Shown one piece after another: positions 1 to 6,989 of a DNA stretch of 13,061 nucleotides. The DNA lies in the NCBI GenBank assembly GCA_036387915.1, contig DASVSV010000083.1, forward strand, positions 1-13,061, given 5' to 3'. Positions within the stretch are counted from its first letter, which is position 1, and each line of letters opens with the position of its first letter. Under the pieces are notes generated by a model. That model was given only the letters and a program-made list of their open reading frames with translations, did not search any database and was not told where the DNA came from. Origin of the DNA: QHVT01 sp036387915 (GTDB lineage: Bacteria; Acidobacteriota; Thermoanaerobaculia; Gp7-AA8). The position numbers and the translations under genes were made by a program.

Positions 1-26
1 CCTCAATCCTCAATCCTCAATCCTCA
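1..26. repeat. 7-bp tandem repeat at the end of the regulator gene
   Basis: The unit CCTCAAT is repeated three times and followed by a partial fourth copy (CCTCA). On the minus strand it reads as repeated ATTGAGG, directly after the last sense codons of the response regulator. The regulator stop TGA (17-19) lies in the first unit met, so changes in copy number would not alter that protein. They would alter the spacing to whatever lies beyond the left edge, probably the next operon gene. Each unit also carries GAGG, which resembles a ribosome binding core. Confidence 0.85.
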
Positions 27-697
27 TAACGGTACCCGTATCCGATCACCGTCTGGATCCGGTCCTTGCCGATTTTCTTGCGGAGGTTGCGGATGTGTGC
101 GTCGACGGTGCGCGTCTCGACGTCGTCGGCGACCTGCCAGACCTCGGACAGAATGCGGTCCCGCGAGACGACGGCGGGGCGGTTGCGGACCAGCATCCAG
201 AGCAGCTCCAGCTCCTTCCTGGCCAGCTTCACTTCCTCGCCGCCGACGTAGACGCGCATGGTGCGGCCGTCGATGCGCAGGTGGCCGTCGTCGTACATCG
301 CCGAGTCGTCGGTGCCGCGGGCGCGGCGCAGGATGGCCGCGACGCGGGCCAGCAGCTCGCGCACGCTGAAAGGCTTGCCGAGGTAATCGTCCGCGCCCAG
401 CTCGAGCCCCGTGACGCGATCCGCCTCGGACGTCCGCGCGGTGAGCATCAGGATCGGCAGCTTCGCCGTGACCGGATGACGGCGCAGCTCGCGGCAGATG
501 GTGAAGCCGTCGAGGTCGGGCAGGTTGAGATCGAGCACGAGAAAGTCGAAGCCGCCCTGCTGCACGGCCACGAGTCCCTCATGGCCGTTCGTGTACGACG
601 CGACGGCGTAGCCCTCGCGCTCGAGGTTGACGCGGATCGTGAAGGCGATGTCCTGATCGTCTTCGATGACCGCGACGCGTGTCTCAGTCCGACTCAT
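17..697 (-). CDS. phoB: PhoB/OmpR-family response regulator
   Basis: DNA-binding response regulator of 226 aa, the usual length for the OmpR/PhoB family. The N-terminal receiver domain (about residues 7-122) shows the acidic pair Glu12/Asp13-Asp14, phosphoacceptor Asp56 in LVLDLNLPD, Thr86 in MLTAR and Lys108 in GKPF. The C-terminal winged helix (about 130-224) has the recognition-helix signature RTVDAHIRNLRKKIG and ends with the usual GYGYRYE wing. It starts with ATG and overlaps the phoU 3' end by 14 nt, so it is translated with the phosphate operon. The family plus the pst/phoU context make it the likely Pho regulon activator. The PhoR-type kinase partner is not in the window and may lie past the left edge. 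The name phoB is by context; phoP/regX3 are naming alternatives in other phyla. Confidence 0.9.
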   Translation of the reverse strand: MSRTETRVAVIEDDQDIAFTIRVNLEREGYAVASYTNGHEGLVAVQQGGFDFLVLDLNLPDLDGFTICRELRRHPVTAKLPILMLTARTSEADRVTGLELGADDYLGKPFSVRELLARVAAILRRARGTDDSAMYDDGHLRIDGRTMRVYVGGEEVKLARKELELLWMLVRNRPAVVSRDRILSEVWQVADDVETRTVDAHIRNLRKKIGKDRIQTVIGYGYRYED

Positions 698-1349
698 GCT
701 CGTGCTGGTGCTTGATCACTTTGCCTTCGGCCAGGTAGACGACCATCTCACAGATGTTCGTCGCACCGTCGGCCATCCGCTCGAAGTACTTGCCGATGAA
801 CGTCAGGCGGATGGCGCGGGAGATGTTGCGCGAGTCCTCCAGCATGTACGTCAGCAGCTCGCGGAAGGACTGCTCGGTGAGGAGGTCGACTTCGTCGTCG
901 CGGGCGATCACTTCGCGCGCCAGGATGGCGTCGCGCCGCACGAAGGCGTCCAGCGACTGGCGGACCATGTCCTGGGCCATGCGCGCCAGCCGCGGAATGT
1001 CGATCAGCGGCTTGAGCGGCGGCTCGCGATTGAGCTCGATGGCGCGCTCGCACACGTCGACCGCGAGGTCGGCCACACGCTCCAGCTCCGGCGTGATCTT
1101 CATGGCCGCGGCCACGAAGCGGAGGTCGACCGCGGCGGGCTGCATCATGGCGATCAGCTCGATGGTGTGCTGGTCGATCTCGAGCTCCATCTGGTCGACG
1201 GCGGTGTCGTTCTCGATGACGCGCTGCGCGGCTTCGGTGTCCCGCTCCAGAAGCGCACGGATCGATTCACTGATCCGGTCCTCCACCAGCGCTCCCATGC
1301 GCAGCAGGAGCTCTTTGAGGTGCTCGATTTCTCTGTCGAAATGTCTCAT
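684..1349 (-). CDS. phoU: Phosphate signalling protein PhoU
   Basis: PhoU of 221 aa, the normal family length (about 220-240). Two three-helix repeats are visible, each with the ExxxD metal-binding signature: ELERVADLAVD in the first half and YFERMADGATNI in the second. PhoU is a cytoplasmic regulator that couples the Pst transporter to the PhoR/PhoB two-component system and keeps the regulon off when phosphate is plentiful. I chose the ATG at 1349 (MRHFDREIEHL) because it begins at the conserved first helix. An in-frame start at 1433 would add 28 residues encoded by the repeat DNA between pstB and phoU, with no resemblance to PhoU. A purine-rich stretch (GAGGAGAGGAA) lies about 19 nt upstream, rather far for a ribosome site. 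The C-terminus is charged (HQHEHESD) and overlaps the regulator gene. Confidence 0.95.
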   Translation of the reverse strand: MRHFDREIEHLKELLLRMGALVEDRISESIRALLERDTEAAQRVIENDTAVDQMELEIDQHTIELIAMMQPAAVDLRFVAAAMKITPELERVADLAVDVCERAIELNREPPLKPLIDIPRLARMAQDMVRQSLDAFVRRDAILAREVIARDDEVDLLTEQSFRELLTYMLEDSRNISRAIRLTFIGKYFERMADGATNICEMVVYLAEGKVIKHQHEHESD

Positions 1350-1371
1350 GGCGTTGGGTACTGGGTTCCTC

Positions 1372-1449
1372 TCCTCGGAGTTCCTCGGGGTTCCACTGAC
1401 ACTGCTCAGCCCCCCGAGGAACCCGAGGAACATCGAGGAACTCCGAGGA
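1372..1449. repeat. Direct and inverted repeats between pstB and phoU
   Basis: The 112-bp pstB-phoU gap contains, on the minus strand, four TTCCTCG units spaced 10, 10 and 9 bp apart, followed by inverted copies. A perfect 16-bp inverted repeat joins 1372-1387 with 1434-1449. A second perfect 10-bp pairing joins 1381-1390 with 1412-1421 around a 21-nt loop. The two stems share bases and cannot form together. In the mRNA this could act as a processing, attenuation or stability element lowering phoU and regulator expression relative to pstSCAB. It could also be only a dispersed intergenic repeat. No U-tract follows, so it is not a standard intrinsic terminator. Confidence 0.75.
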
Positions 1450-1461
1450 ACCGAACAAAGC

Positions 1462-2241
1462 TCAGCCGAACCGTCCCGTGATGTAGTCCTCGGTCAATTT
1501 TTCTTTCGGGGTCATGAAGATCGTACGCGTGTCGTCGAACTCGACGAGCTTGCCGAGCATGAAGAAGGCCGTGCGGTCGGAGACGCGTGCGGCCTGCTGC
1601 ATGTTGTGCGTGACGATCACGATCGTGTAGTTGTTCTTCAGCTCGTACACCAGCTCTTCGATCTTCTGCGTCGCGATCGGGTCGAGCGCGGATGCCGGCT
1701 CGTCCATCAGCAGCACTTCGGGATCGACCGCGAGGGCGCGGGCGATGCAGAGCCGCTGCTGCTGTCCGCCCGACAACGCCAGCGCGCTGGCGTTGAGGCG
1801 GTCCTTCACTTCGTCCCACAACGCCGCGCGCTGCAGCGAGCGCTCCACCGTGGAATCGAGCACGCGCCTGTCGCTCTCGCCGGCGATGCGCAGTCCGTAC
1901 GCGACGTTCTCGTAGATCGACTTCGGGAAAGGATTCGATTTCTGGAAGACCATGCCCACGCGGCGGCGCAGCGACACGACGTCGACGCCGGGCGCGTAGA
2001 GATCCTGTCCGCCGAGGGCGATGCGGCCTTCGACGCGCGCGCCGGGGATGATGTCGTTCATCCGGTTGATGGAGCGGAGGAACGTCGACTTGCCGCAGCC
2101 CGACGGCCCGATGAACGCCGTGACCTGCTTCCGCGGGATGTCCAGCGCGATGTCGTGCAGGACTTTGTTGTCGCCGTAGAAGAAGTTGAAGTCGCGGACG
2201 CTGATAGCCGGCAGGTCGCGGCCGCTGATGGCCGGATTCAT
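1462..2241 (-). CDS. pstB: Phosphate ABC transporter ATP-binding protein PstB
   Basis: ATPase subunit of the high-affinity phosphate importer, 259 aa, full length for PstB. Visible in order are Walker A GPSGCGKST (45-53), Q-loop Gln100 in VFQKSNPFP (the PstB-specific form), the ABC signature LSGGQ (156-160), Walker B LLMDEP with catalytic Glu181, the D-loop SALD, and switch His212 in VTHNMQQA. It ends with the typical C-terminal YITGRFG. It would act at the inner membrane face, powering the PstC-PstA channel. The ATG overlaps the pstA stop as ATGA, so translation is probably coupled. A much longer open frame continues upstream through pstA in another frame, but PstB homology begins at this ATG. 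Confidence 0.97.
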   Translation of the reverse strand: MNPAISGRDLPAISVRDFNFFYGDNKVLHDIALDIPRKQVTAFIGPSGCGKSTFLRSINRMNDIIPGARVEGRIALGGQDLYAPGVDVVSLRRRVGMVFQKSNPFPKSIYENVAYGLRIAGESDRRVLDSTVERSLQRAALWDEVKDRLNASALALSGGQQQRLCIARALAVDPEVLLMDEPASALDPIATQKIEELVYELKNNYTIVIVTHNMQQAARVSDRTAFFMLGKLVEFDDTRTIFMTPKEKLTEDYITGRFG

Positions 2242-3215
2242 CGCTGGCCCCTCGAGCGCGTGCGCGTCCGAATGATCACGCCGGCGATGTTCAGGAGGAA
2301 CGTGAGCGCGAGCAGCACGAAAACGGTGCCGTAGAGCAGCGGCTTGGTCGCTTCGACGTCGGGCGACTGCGTCGAGAGAATGAGCACGTGATAGCCGAGG
2401 TGCATGAATTGATCGGTGACGTCGGTGGGGAGGTACGGCAGGTAGTACGCCGCGCCGGTGAAGAGGATCGGCGCGACCTCCCCGGCGCCGCGCGAGATGC
2501 CGAGAATCGCGCCGGTGAGGATGCCGGAGAGTGAGCCCGGCAGCACGACGCGGCGAATGGTTTCCCACTGCGTCGCGCCCAACGCCAGCGAAGCCTCGCG
2601 CAAGTCGTGCGGCACGGTGCGCAGCGCCTCCTCGGTCGCGACGATGACGGTTGGCAGCGTGAGCAGCGCCAGCGTGCACGCGGCCCAGAGCAGCGAGCCC
2701 TGTCCCCACAACACTTCGCCTGGCGGCTGCGTGACGCGGTCGATGTTGCGGCCGATGAACTGGATGAAGAAGCCGAGACCGAAGAGGCCGAAGACGATCG
2801 ACGGGACGCCGGCGAGATTCGCGACGGCGCTGCGGGTGATCGTGGCGAGCAGCGCGGACGCGGCGCGCGCGAACAAACGTCCGCGACCTGGGCGTCCCTT
2901 TGACGCCTTGAATCGGCGCCAGGCCAGCGTCAGTCCCTCGGCCGGCGTGTATTCGTGCAGATAGATCGCCGTGGCCACGCCGAGCGGCACCGCCACGACC
3001 GACATCAGAATCACCAGCGCCGCGGTGCCGACGATCGCCGGAAAGATGCCGCCGGCTGTGAGCCCGTCGCGCGGCGGCTGGGTGACGAACTCCCACGTGA
3101 CCTGCCGCGCGCCGTGAACCGCGATGTTGGCGATCAGCACGACCAGGATGGCCAGGATCAGCAGCACGCTCGTCGCGAGCAGGGCGATGAAGATGCGATC
3201 TTTGACCTTCCTCAT
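2238..3215 (-). CDS. pstA: Phosphate ABC transporter permease PstA
   Basis: Inner-membrane permease of 325 aa with about six hydrophobic spans, the first at roughly residues 8-33. It carries the PstA signature NLAGVPSIVFG (133-143) and the EAA coupling loop REASLALGATQWET (206-219), which docks on PstB. SRGAGEVAPILFTGAA (241-256) is the conserved run typical of PstA. It starts with ATG overlapping the pstC stop by 4 nt and ends overlapping the pstB start by 4 nt. One oddity is a basic stretch around residues 95-120 (with KGRPGRGR) between the span ending in IYLHEY and the NLAGVPS signature. From memory of the family this segment is about 25 residues longer than usual and probably faces the cytoplasm. 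Confidence 0.95.
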   Translation of the reverse strand: MRKVKDRIFIALLATSVLLILAILVVLIANIAVHGARQVTWEFVTQPPRDGLTAGGIFPAIVGTAALVILMSVVAVPLGVATAIYLHEYTPAEGLTLAWRRFKASKGRPGRGRLFARAASALLATITRSAVANLAGVPSIVFGLFGLGFFIQFIGRNIDRVTQPPGEVLWGQGSLLWAACTLALLTLPTVIVATEEALRTVPHDLREASLALGATQWETIRRVVLPGSLSGILTGAILGISRGAGEVAPILFTGAAYYLPYLPTDVTDQFMHLGYHVLILSTQSPDVEATKPLLYGTVFVLLALTFLLNIAGVIIRTRTRSRGQR

Positions 3216-4114
3216 GACCCCGCCCCCTGCATGCGCCGGCTCATGCGGCGGATGACGAGCTGGCCGACGGTGTTGCTGACGAAGGTGATGACGAACAGCA
3301 GCGCGCCCATGAAGAAGAGCGCGGCGTAGTGCTCGCTGCCGACGACGACCTCGCCCATCTCGGCGGCGATGGTCGCGGAGAGCGTGCGCAGCGGATCGAG
3401 CAGCGACAGCGACGTGATCGCGGCGTTGCCGCCTGCCATCAGCAGGATCATGGTCTCGCCGACGGCGCGTCCGAACGCGAGCACGAACGACGCGAACACC
3501 GCCGGCGCGGCCGCGGGCAGCACGACGTTCCACGCGGTCTGGAACTTCGTCGCGCCGAGGGCGTACGAGGCCTCGCGGTGCGCGCGGGGCACGGCCGCCA
3601 GTCCATCCTCGGAAATCGTGTAGACGATCGGCACGAGCGCGAACCCGAGCGCCAGGCCGGCGTTGACGGCGTTCAGCCGGTAGACGAAGCCGAACGTGTC
3701 CTGCAGCCACGTCGCCAGCACGATCAGCGCGAAGAAACCCATGACCACGCTCGGGATGCCGGCCAGCAGCTCGATGGCCGGCTTGATCGCTTCACGCAGG
3801 CGCGGCGGCGCGAACTCGGAGGAGAAGAGCGCCGCGGCCACGCCCACCGGACACGCGAACAACAGTCCGACCGCCGTCGCCTTCAGCGTGCCGAGAATGA
3901 TCGGAATCAGCGACAGCTTCGGGACGTCGGACGTCGGCTGCCAGACCGGCGGGTCGGCGAGGAAGAACGCCTTCATGTGCTCGACGTTCAACACCACCGT
4001 GGTCTCTTTGAACGTGAAGAGAAAGATCAAAAAGATGAAGACGATGGCCACCCATCCGGCGAGCGAGAACACGCCCGTCATGAGCGCGTTTCTGATCTGG
4101 CGCGGCCGGCTCAT
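3212..4114 (-). CDS. pstC: Phosphate ABC transporter permease PstC
   Basis: Partner permease to PstA, 300 aa, with about six membrane spans (first near residues 12-35). Family marks are IELLAGIPSVVMGFFAL (114-130), the EAA loop HREASYALGATKFQT (179-193) and FGRAVGETMILLMAGGN (214-230), the last being highly typical of PstC. The start ATG at 4114 (MSRPRQIRN) overlaps the pstS stop as ATGA. An in-frame start at 4183 would add 23 residues that overlap pstS and lack family similarity, so it was not used. It forms the phosphate channel with PstA in the inner membrane. Confidence 0.96.
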   Translation of the reverse strand: MSRPRQIRNALMTGVFSLAGWVAIVFIFLIFLFTFKETTVVLNVEHMKAFFLADPPVWQPTSDVPKLSLIPIILGTLKATAVGLLFACPVGVAAALFSSEFAPPRLREAIKPAIELLAGIPSVVMGFFALIVLATWLQDTFGFVYRLNAVNAGLALGFALVPIVYTISEDGLAAVPRAHREASYALGATKFQTAWNVVLPAAAPAVFASFVLAFGRAVGETMILLMAGGNAAITSLSLLDPLRTLSATIAAEMGEVVVGSEHYAALFFMGALLFVITFVSNTVGQLVIRRMSRRMQGAGS

Positions 4115-4986
4115 TGCGCGGTTTTGAGGGGGAAGTAGCCGACCTTTGTCACCAGCGCCTGCGCCTCCGGCGTCACGGCCCACCGCGCGAACTTCGTCAC
4201 GCGCTCGGGCGCGTTCTGCGCGTAATAGAAGAAGAGTGTCCGGCTCAGCGGATACGTCCCATCCGCCACCGTCCTCTCGGACGGCGCGACCGGCTGCGCA
4301 CCCTCGGCCTGCACGGCGATGGCGCGCGCTTCTTTCGCGTACGCGATGCCGCCGTAGCCGATGCCGTTCCTGTCGCGGCCGATGGCATTGACGATCGCGG
4401 CCGTGCCCTGCAGCGTCTGCACCGCGGGGGCGAAGTCGCCCTTGGCCAGGACGTGCTCGCGGAAGTAGTCGTACGTTCCCGACGAGCTTTCGCGGCCGTA
4501 GAGGATGATCGGCGCATCCGCTCCGCCGACGTCTTTCCAGTTGGTGATCTTGCCCTGATAGATGTCGCGGATCTGGGCGATGGTCAGCTGCTGCACGGGG
4601 CTGGACGCGTGGACAAAAACCCCAAGTCCATCGAGCGCAACGGCATGCTCGACGACGTCCGCACCCTTTCTCTCTTTCGCCTTCGCCTTCTCGTCCTCTT
4701 TCATCGGACGGGAGGCCATGGCCAGGTCGGTGGTGCCGTTGATGAAGGCCGCGATGCCGGTGCCGGTGCCGCCGCCGTTCACCTGCACGACTTCGCCTTG
4801 ATGCGACTTCATATAGTCCTCGGCCAGCCTCTGCGTGAGGATGACCATGGTGTCGGAGCCTTTGATGGTGAGCGGCTTATTGGACCGCGACGGCGCGGCG
4901 CCGGTGGTGGAGCTTTCGCGCCCGCCGCACGCGGCAAGGGCGAGTGTGAGGAGCAGTGCGGAGAGAAATCGGGTCTGTCGCTTCAT
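4111..4986 (-). CDS. pstS: Phosphate-binding lipoprotein PstS
   Basis: Periplasmic phosphate-binding component, 291 aa. The N-terminus is a lipoprotein signal: Lys-Arg start, hydrophobic core, and lipobox Leu17-Ala18-Ala19-Cys20, so the mature protein is probably lipid-anchored. A short Ser/Thr/Gly linker follows. Ligand-site motifs are GSDTM (43-47), GGGTGTG (71-77), TDLAMASRP (86-94) and RESSSGTYDYF (165-175), all characteristic of PstS. The ATG at 4986 was chosen because it places a clean signal peptide at the N-terminus. An in-frame start at 5124 would add 46 non-signal residues across the putative Pho box. It is the first gene of the operon and the expected highest-expressed member. Confidence 0.96.
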   Translation of the reverse strand: MKRQTRFLSALLLTLALAACGGRESSTTGAAPSRSNKPLTIKGSDTMVILTQRLAEDYMKSHQGEVVQVNGGGTGTGIAAFINGTTDLAMASRPMKEDEKAKAKERKGADVVEHAVALDGLGVFVHASSPVQQLTIAQIRDIYQGKITNWKDVGGADAPIILYGRESSSGTYDYFREHVLAKGDFAPAVQTLQGTAAIVNAIGRDRNGIGYGGIAYAKEARAIAVQAEGAQPVAPSERTVADGTYPLSRTLFFYYAQNAPERVTKFARWAVTPEAQALVTKVGYFPLKTAQ

Positions 4987-5031
4987 GCCCGCGCAGACTA
5001 GGCGCCGCATGTCGGATGCGAACGAAGGGAA

Positions 5032-5048
5032 GGTAAATTCGATGTAAA
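5032..5048 (-). promoter_or_regulatory. Candidate Pho box upstream of pstS
   Basis: On the minus strand, 46 nt before the pstS start, the sequence reads TTTACA-TCGAA-TTTACC. These are two near-identical hexamers repeated at 11 bp, one helical turn. PhoB/PhoP-type regulators bind direct repeats at 11-bp period, and the Bacillus PhoP site is TT(A/T/C)ACA with about 5-bp spacing, which this resembles closely. It is a relatively AT-rich island in GC-rich DNA and sits in the expected place for control of pstS by the operon's own regulator. I see only two units, and no convincing third copy on either side. Confidence 0.55.
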
Positions 5049-5069
5049 GCGACGCGGCTTGCACATCGG

Positions 5070-5203
5070 AGCGGCATCTTTGCGAAAGGCGTCGACCGCG
5101 ACGCCGGCTTCGAAAAATCGACACTGATCTACGACGTCGAAGGGCGCCGATCGCGGTCGACTACAAAACCCCCGAGCGCCCGAACACCGTCACGATGAAC
5201 TGA
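5070..5203 (+). pseudogene. Possible frameshifted remnant of an unknown gene's 3' end
   Basis: Two consecutive plus-strand frames read like ordinary protein. The first gives FAKGVDRDAGFEKS then TLIYDVEG (codons 5079-5144). The second, one base out of phase, gives APIAVDYKTPERPNTVTMN and stops at TGA 5201-5203. The switch falls on the three-G run at 5142-5144; one additional G would join them into a single continuous C-terminus. There is no start or upstream body because the segment abuts the pstS control region. I do not recognise the family. GC-rich DNA often yields protein-like open frames by chance, so this remains tentative. Confidence 0.3.
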
Positions 5204-5244
5204 GAGCGAGCGAACGGAGCGCCGGCGTCCTCGCCTGCCCAACA

Positions 5245-5261
5245 GCCGCCGGGACGGCGGC
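5245..5261. terminator. GC hairpin after the MFS gene
   Basis: A perfect 7-bp stem GCCGCCG / CGGCGGC with a 3-nt loop lies 12 nt past the MFS stop codon in its direction of transcription, and also downstream of the putative remnant on the other strand. No T-run follows on either strand, so a classical intrinsic terminator is not supported. It may instead be a palindromic intergenic repeat that stabilises the mRNA end or helps termination. Confidence 0.4.
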
Positions 5262-5272
5262 GGTCCATCCAC

Positions 5273-6781
5273 TCACCCCTCCGGCTCGTGCTCGGCGTCG
5301 ATGGTGGTCATCTCCGCCATGACCATGCGCTCGGAGTGGGACTCGCGCTCCCGCATCGCGCCGCCGGGCAGTGCGAAGGAGCCGACGAGGGCGAGGGCGA
5401 CGACGGCGGCGCAGGTGGCGAAGATGTTCCGCAGCGTTCCTTCGAGCGCGCCCTGCAACTGACGCAGCTCGGCCGCGGGGATGTGCGCGCGGGCCTCGGG
5501 GTTCACCAGCGCGTTGGGGTTGGTCGTGAACTGCGCCAGGCCGGACGCGAGCAGCGCGCCGAGGATGGCTACGCCGATGGCGCCGCCGATCGAGCGAGAG
5601 AACTGGTTGAGCGACGTGGTGATGCCGAGCTGGTCGCGCGGCACGGAATGCTGCGACGCGATGAGCAGCGTGAGCATCACCAGGCCGAGGCCGGCGCCGA
5701 TGGCGATCAGCTCGAGCATCATCAGCGAGCGCGGCGTGGTGCGCGTGAACGTCGCCAGCGCGATGAAGCCGGCCAGCATGGCCACCAGTCCGACGACGAC
5801 GAGAATCCGCGCGCCGAATTTGATCAGCAGCTTCCCGCCGATGATGGACACGAGCACCCACGACAGCATCAGCGGCGTGAGAAACGAGCCGGCCTCGGTC
5901 GCGGTCGCGCCGAGGACGCCCTGCGCCAGCAGCGGCACGAAGGTGATGGCGGCGAACATGGCGATACCGGCCAGAAAGCCGACGCCGACCGCCACGGCCA
6001 CGACGCGATTCCGGAACAGCCCCAGCGGCACGATCGGATCCTTCGCGCGCCGCTCGATGTACAGGAACCAGATCAGCGACGCGATCACCAGCGCCATCAG
6101 GACCATGTTCCGCGGCGTGACGAGATTCGCCGCGCCGACGACGAGCAGGAGGATGGTCACGGCGCCGGTGAGCACCGTCGCGCCGAGGTAGTCGATCGAC
6201 GGCGCCTCGTGCCGCGGCGGCTCGCGTAACGCGACGCCGATGATGATTGCCGCGGCGATGCCGACCGGCAGGTTGATGAGGAACACCCAGCGCCACGAAA
6301 GCTGGTCGGTGATGAAGCCGCCGACGAGCGGACCGAAGATGCTGGAGATGCCCCAGACGCCGCTGAAGAGGCCCTGCATCTTGGCGCGCTCCTGGAGCGT
6401 GAAGATGTCGCCGATGATGGTCATGGCCAGCGGGATGAGCGCGCCGGCGCCGAGCCCCTGCACGGCCCGCGCGACGATGAGCTGGGTCATGGACTGCGCG
6501 AATCCGCACGCGGCGGAGCCGACCAGAAAGACGAGCACGCCGATCTGAAACAGTCGCCGCCGTCCGAAGAGGTCGGAGAGTTTTCCCCACACCGGCACGG
6601 TGACAGTGGACGTGAGGAGGTACGCGGAGAAGACCCAGCTGTAATGAGCCAGCCCGCCGAGCGCGGCCACGATGGTCGGCATCGCGGTCCCGACGACGGT
6701 GGCCTCGAGCGCGGCCAGAAGCATTCCGGTCATGACGCCGACGGTGACAAACCAGCGGCGCCGGGAGGACATCACGAGCAT
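5273..6781 (-). CDS. DHA2-type 14-TM MFS drug/proton antiporter
   Basis: Multidrug-type major facilitator of about 502 aa, EmrB/QacA (DHA2) class by length and motifs. Numbering below is from the GTG at 6799. Motif D1 is LEATVVGTAMPT (31-42), with Glu where many members have Asp. Motif A is GKLSDLFGRR (72-81), motif B is ARAVQGLGAGAL (110-121), and the antiporter motif C region is FGPLVGGFITD (155-165). The family exports hydrophobic or cationic compounds by proton exchange across the inner membrane; the substrate cannot be read from sequence. The C-terminal 30 residues are a polar tail. Starts are ambiguous: GTG 6799, ATG 6781 and ATG 6772 all lie before the conserved region and none has a clear ribosome site. 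I use ATG 6781. It separates pst from ppk and is divergent from ppk. Confidence 0.9.
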   Translation of the reverse strand: MLVMSSRRRWFVTVGVMTGMLLAALEATVVGTAMPTIVAALGGLAHYSWVFSAYLLTSTVTVPVWGKLSDLFGRRRLFQIGVLVFLVGSAACGFAQSMTQLIVARAVQGLGAGALIPLAMTIIGDIFTLQERAKMQGLFSGVWGISSIFGPLVGGFITDQLSWRWVFLINLPVGIAAAIIIGVALREPPRHEAPSIDYLGATVLTGAVTILLLVVGAANLVTPRNMVLMALVIASLIWFLYIERRAKDPIVPLGLFRNRVVAVAVGVGFLAGIAMFAAITFVPLLAQGVLGATATEAGSFLTPLMLSWVLVSIIGGKLLIKFGARILVVVGLVAMLAGFIALATFTRTTPRSLMMLELIAIGAGLGLVMLTLLIASQHSVPRDQLGITTSLNQFSRSIGGAIGVAILGALLASGLAQFTTNPNALVNPEARAHIPAAELRQLQGALEGTLRNIFATCAAVVALALVGSFALPGGAMRERESHSERMVMAEMTTIDAEHEPEG

Positions 6782-6831
6782 CGCGGCGGCATTGTGCACG
6801 AGATGGGCCGTGCATCGCTCGCAAACGGTGA

Positions 6832-6982
6832 CGACGGGAGGCCTCCGGCGGGGGGGCGGTGCGACCGGCGGCGCTTAGTGGTCCCAGTCGTCGCGCAAAC
6901 ACGTGTTTGGTAGACAGGCGTGCGTTCAGGCTAGGCCAAGCAGCGCCGCCGGTCGTACCGGCCCGCCGGAGGCCCCTCGTCG
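6832..6982. repeat. Long imperfect inverted repeat between MFS gene and ppk1
   Basis: Arms 6832-6875 and 6942-6982 are imperfect reverse complements over 41-44 bp. They differ by a few substitutions and a short G-run length difference in the left arm. The outer ends (6832-6848 and 6966-6982) are copies of a 17-bp motif found again at 12925 and, in part, at 9125. The 66-bp centre holds a separate 14-bp palindrome. The element fills most of the gap between two divergent genes, so both promoters must lie in or beside it. The right arm ends 7 nt before the ppk1 start chosen here. Confidence 0.7.
6896..6909. promoter_or_regulatory. Perfect 14-bp palindrome, candidate operator
   Basis: CAAACACGTGTTTG is perfectly self-complementary and lies near the middle of the divergent MFS-ppk1 spacer. 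Its AT-rich flanks and dyad symmetry are typical of a homodimeric repressor site. A repressor here could control the exporter, the kinase, or both. No regulator gene for it is visible nearby, so the cognate protein is unknown. Confidence 0.4.
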
Positions 6983-6989
6983 CCCCTTG

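Noticed and set aside
1350..1433. 28-residue N-terminal extension of PhoU
   Set aside because: It is encoded by the repeat DNA between pstB and phoU and has no PhoU-like sequence.
4987..5124. 46-residue N-terminal extension of PstS
   Set aside because: It would bury the lipoprotein signal peptide and overlap the candidate Pho box.
5245..5261. Standard Rho-independent terminator for the MFS gene
   Set aside because: The stem is good, but no T-run follows on either strand; recorded only as a hairpin of uncertain role.
6832..6982. CRISPR or tRNA-like structure in the repeat regions
   Set aside because: Repeats are inverted or irregular, there are no equal spacers and no array; no cloverleaf or T-arm consensus is visible anywhere.
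6903..6989. 29-residue N-terminal extension of the first PPK1 from GTG 6903
   Set aside because: It translates the right arm of the inverted repeat, is Pro/Arg/Ala-rich and precedes the conserved PPK1 start.
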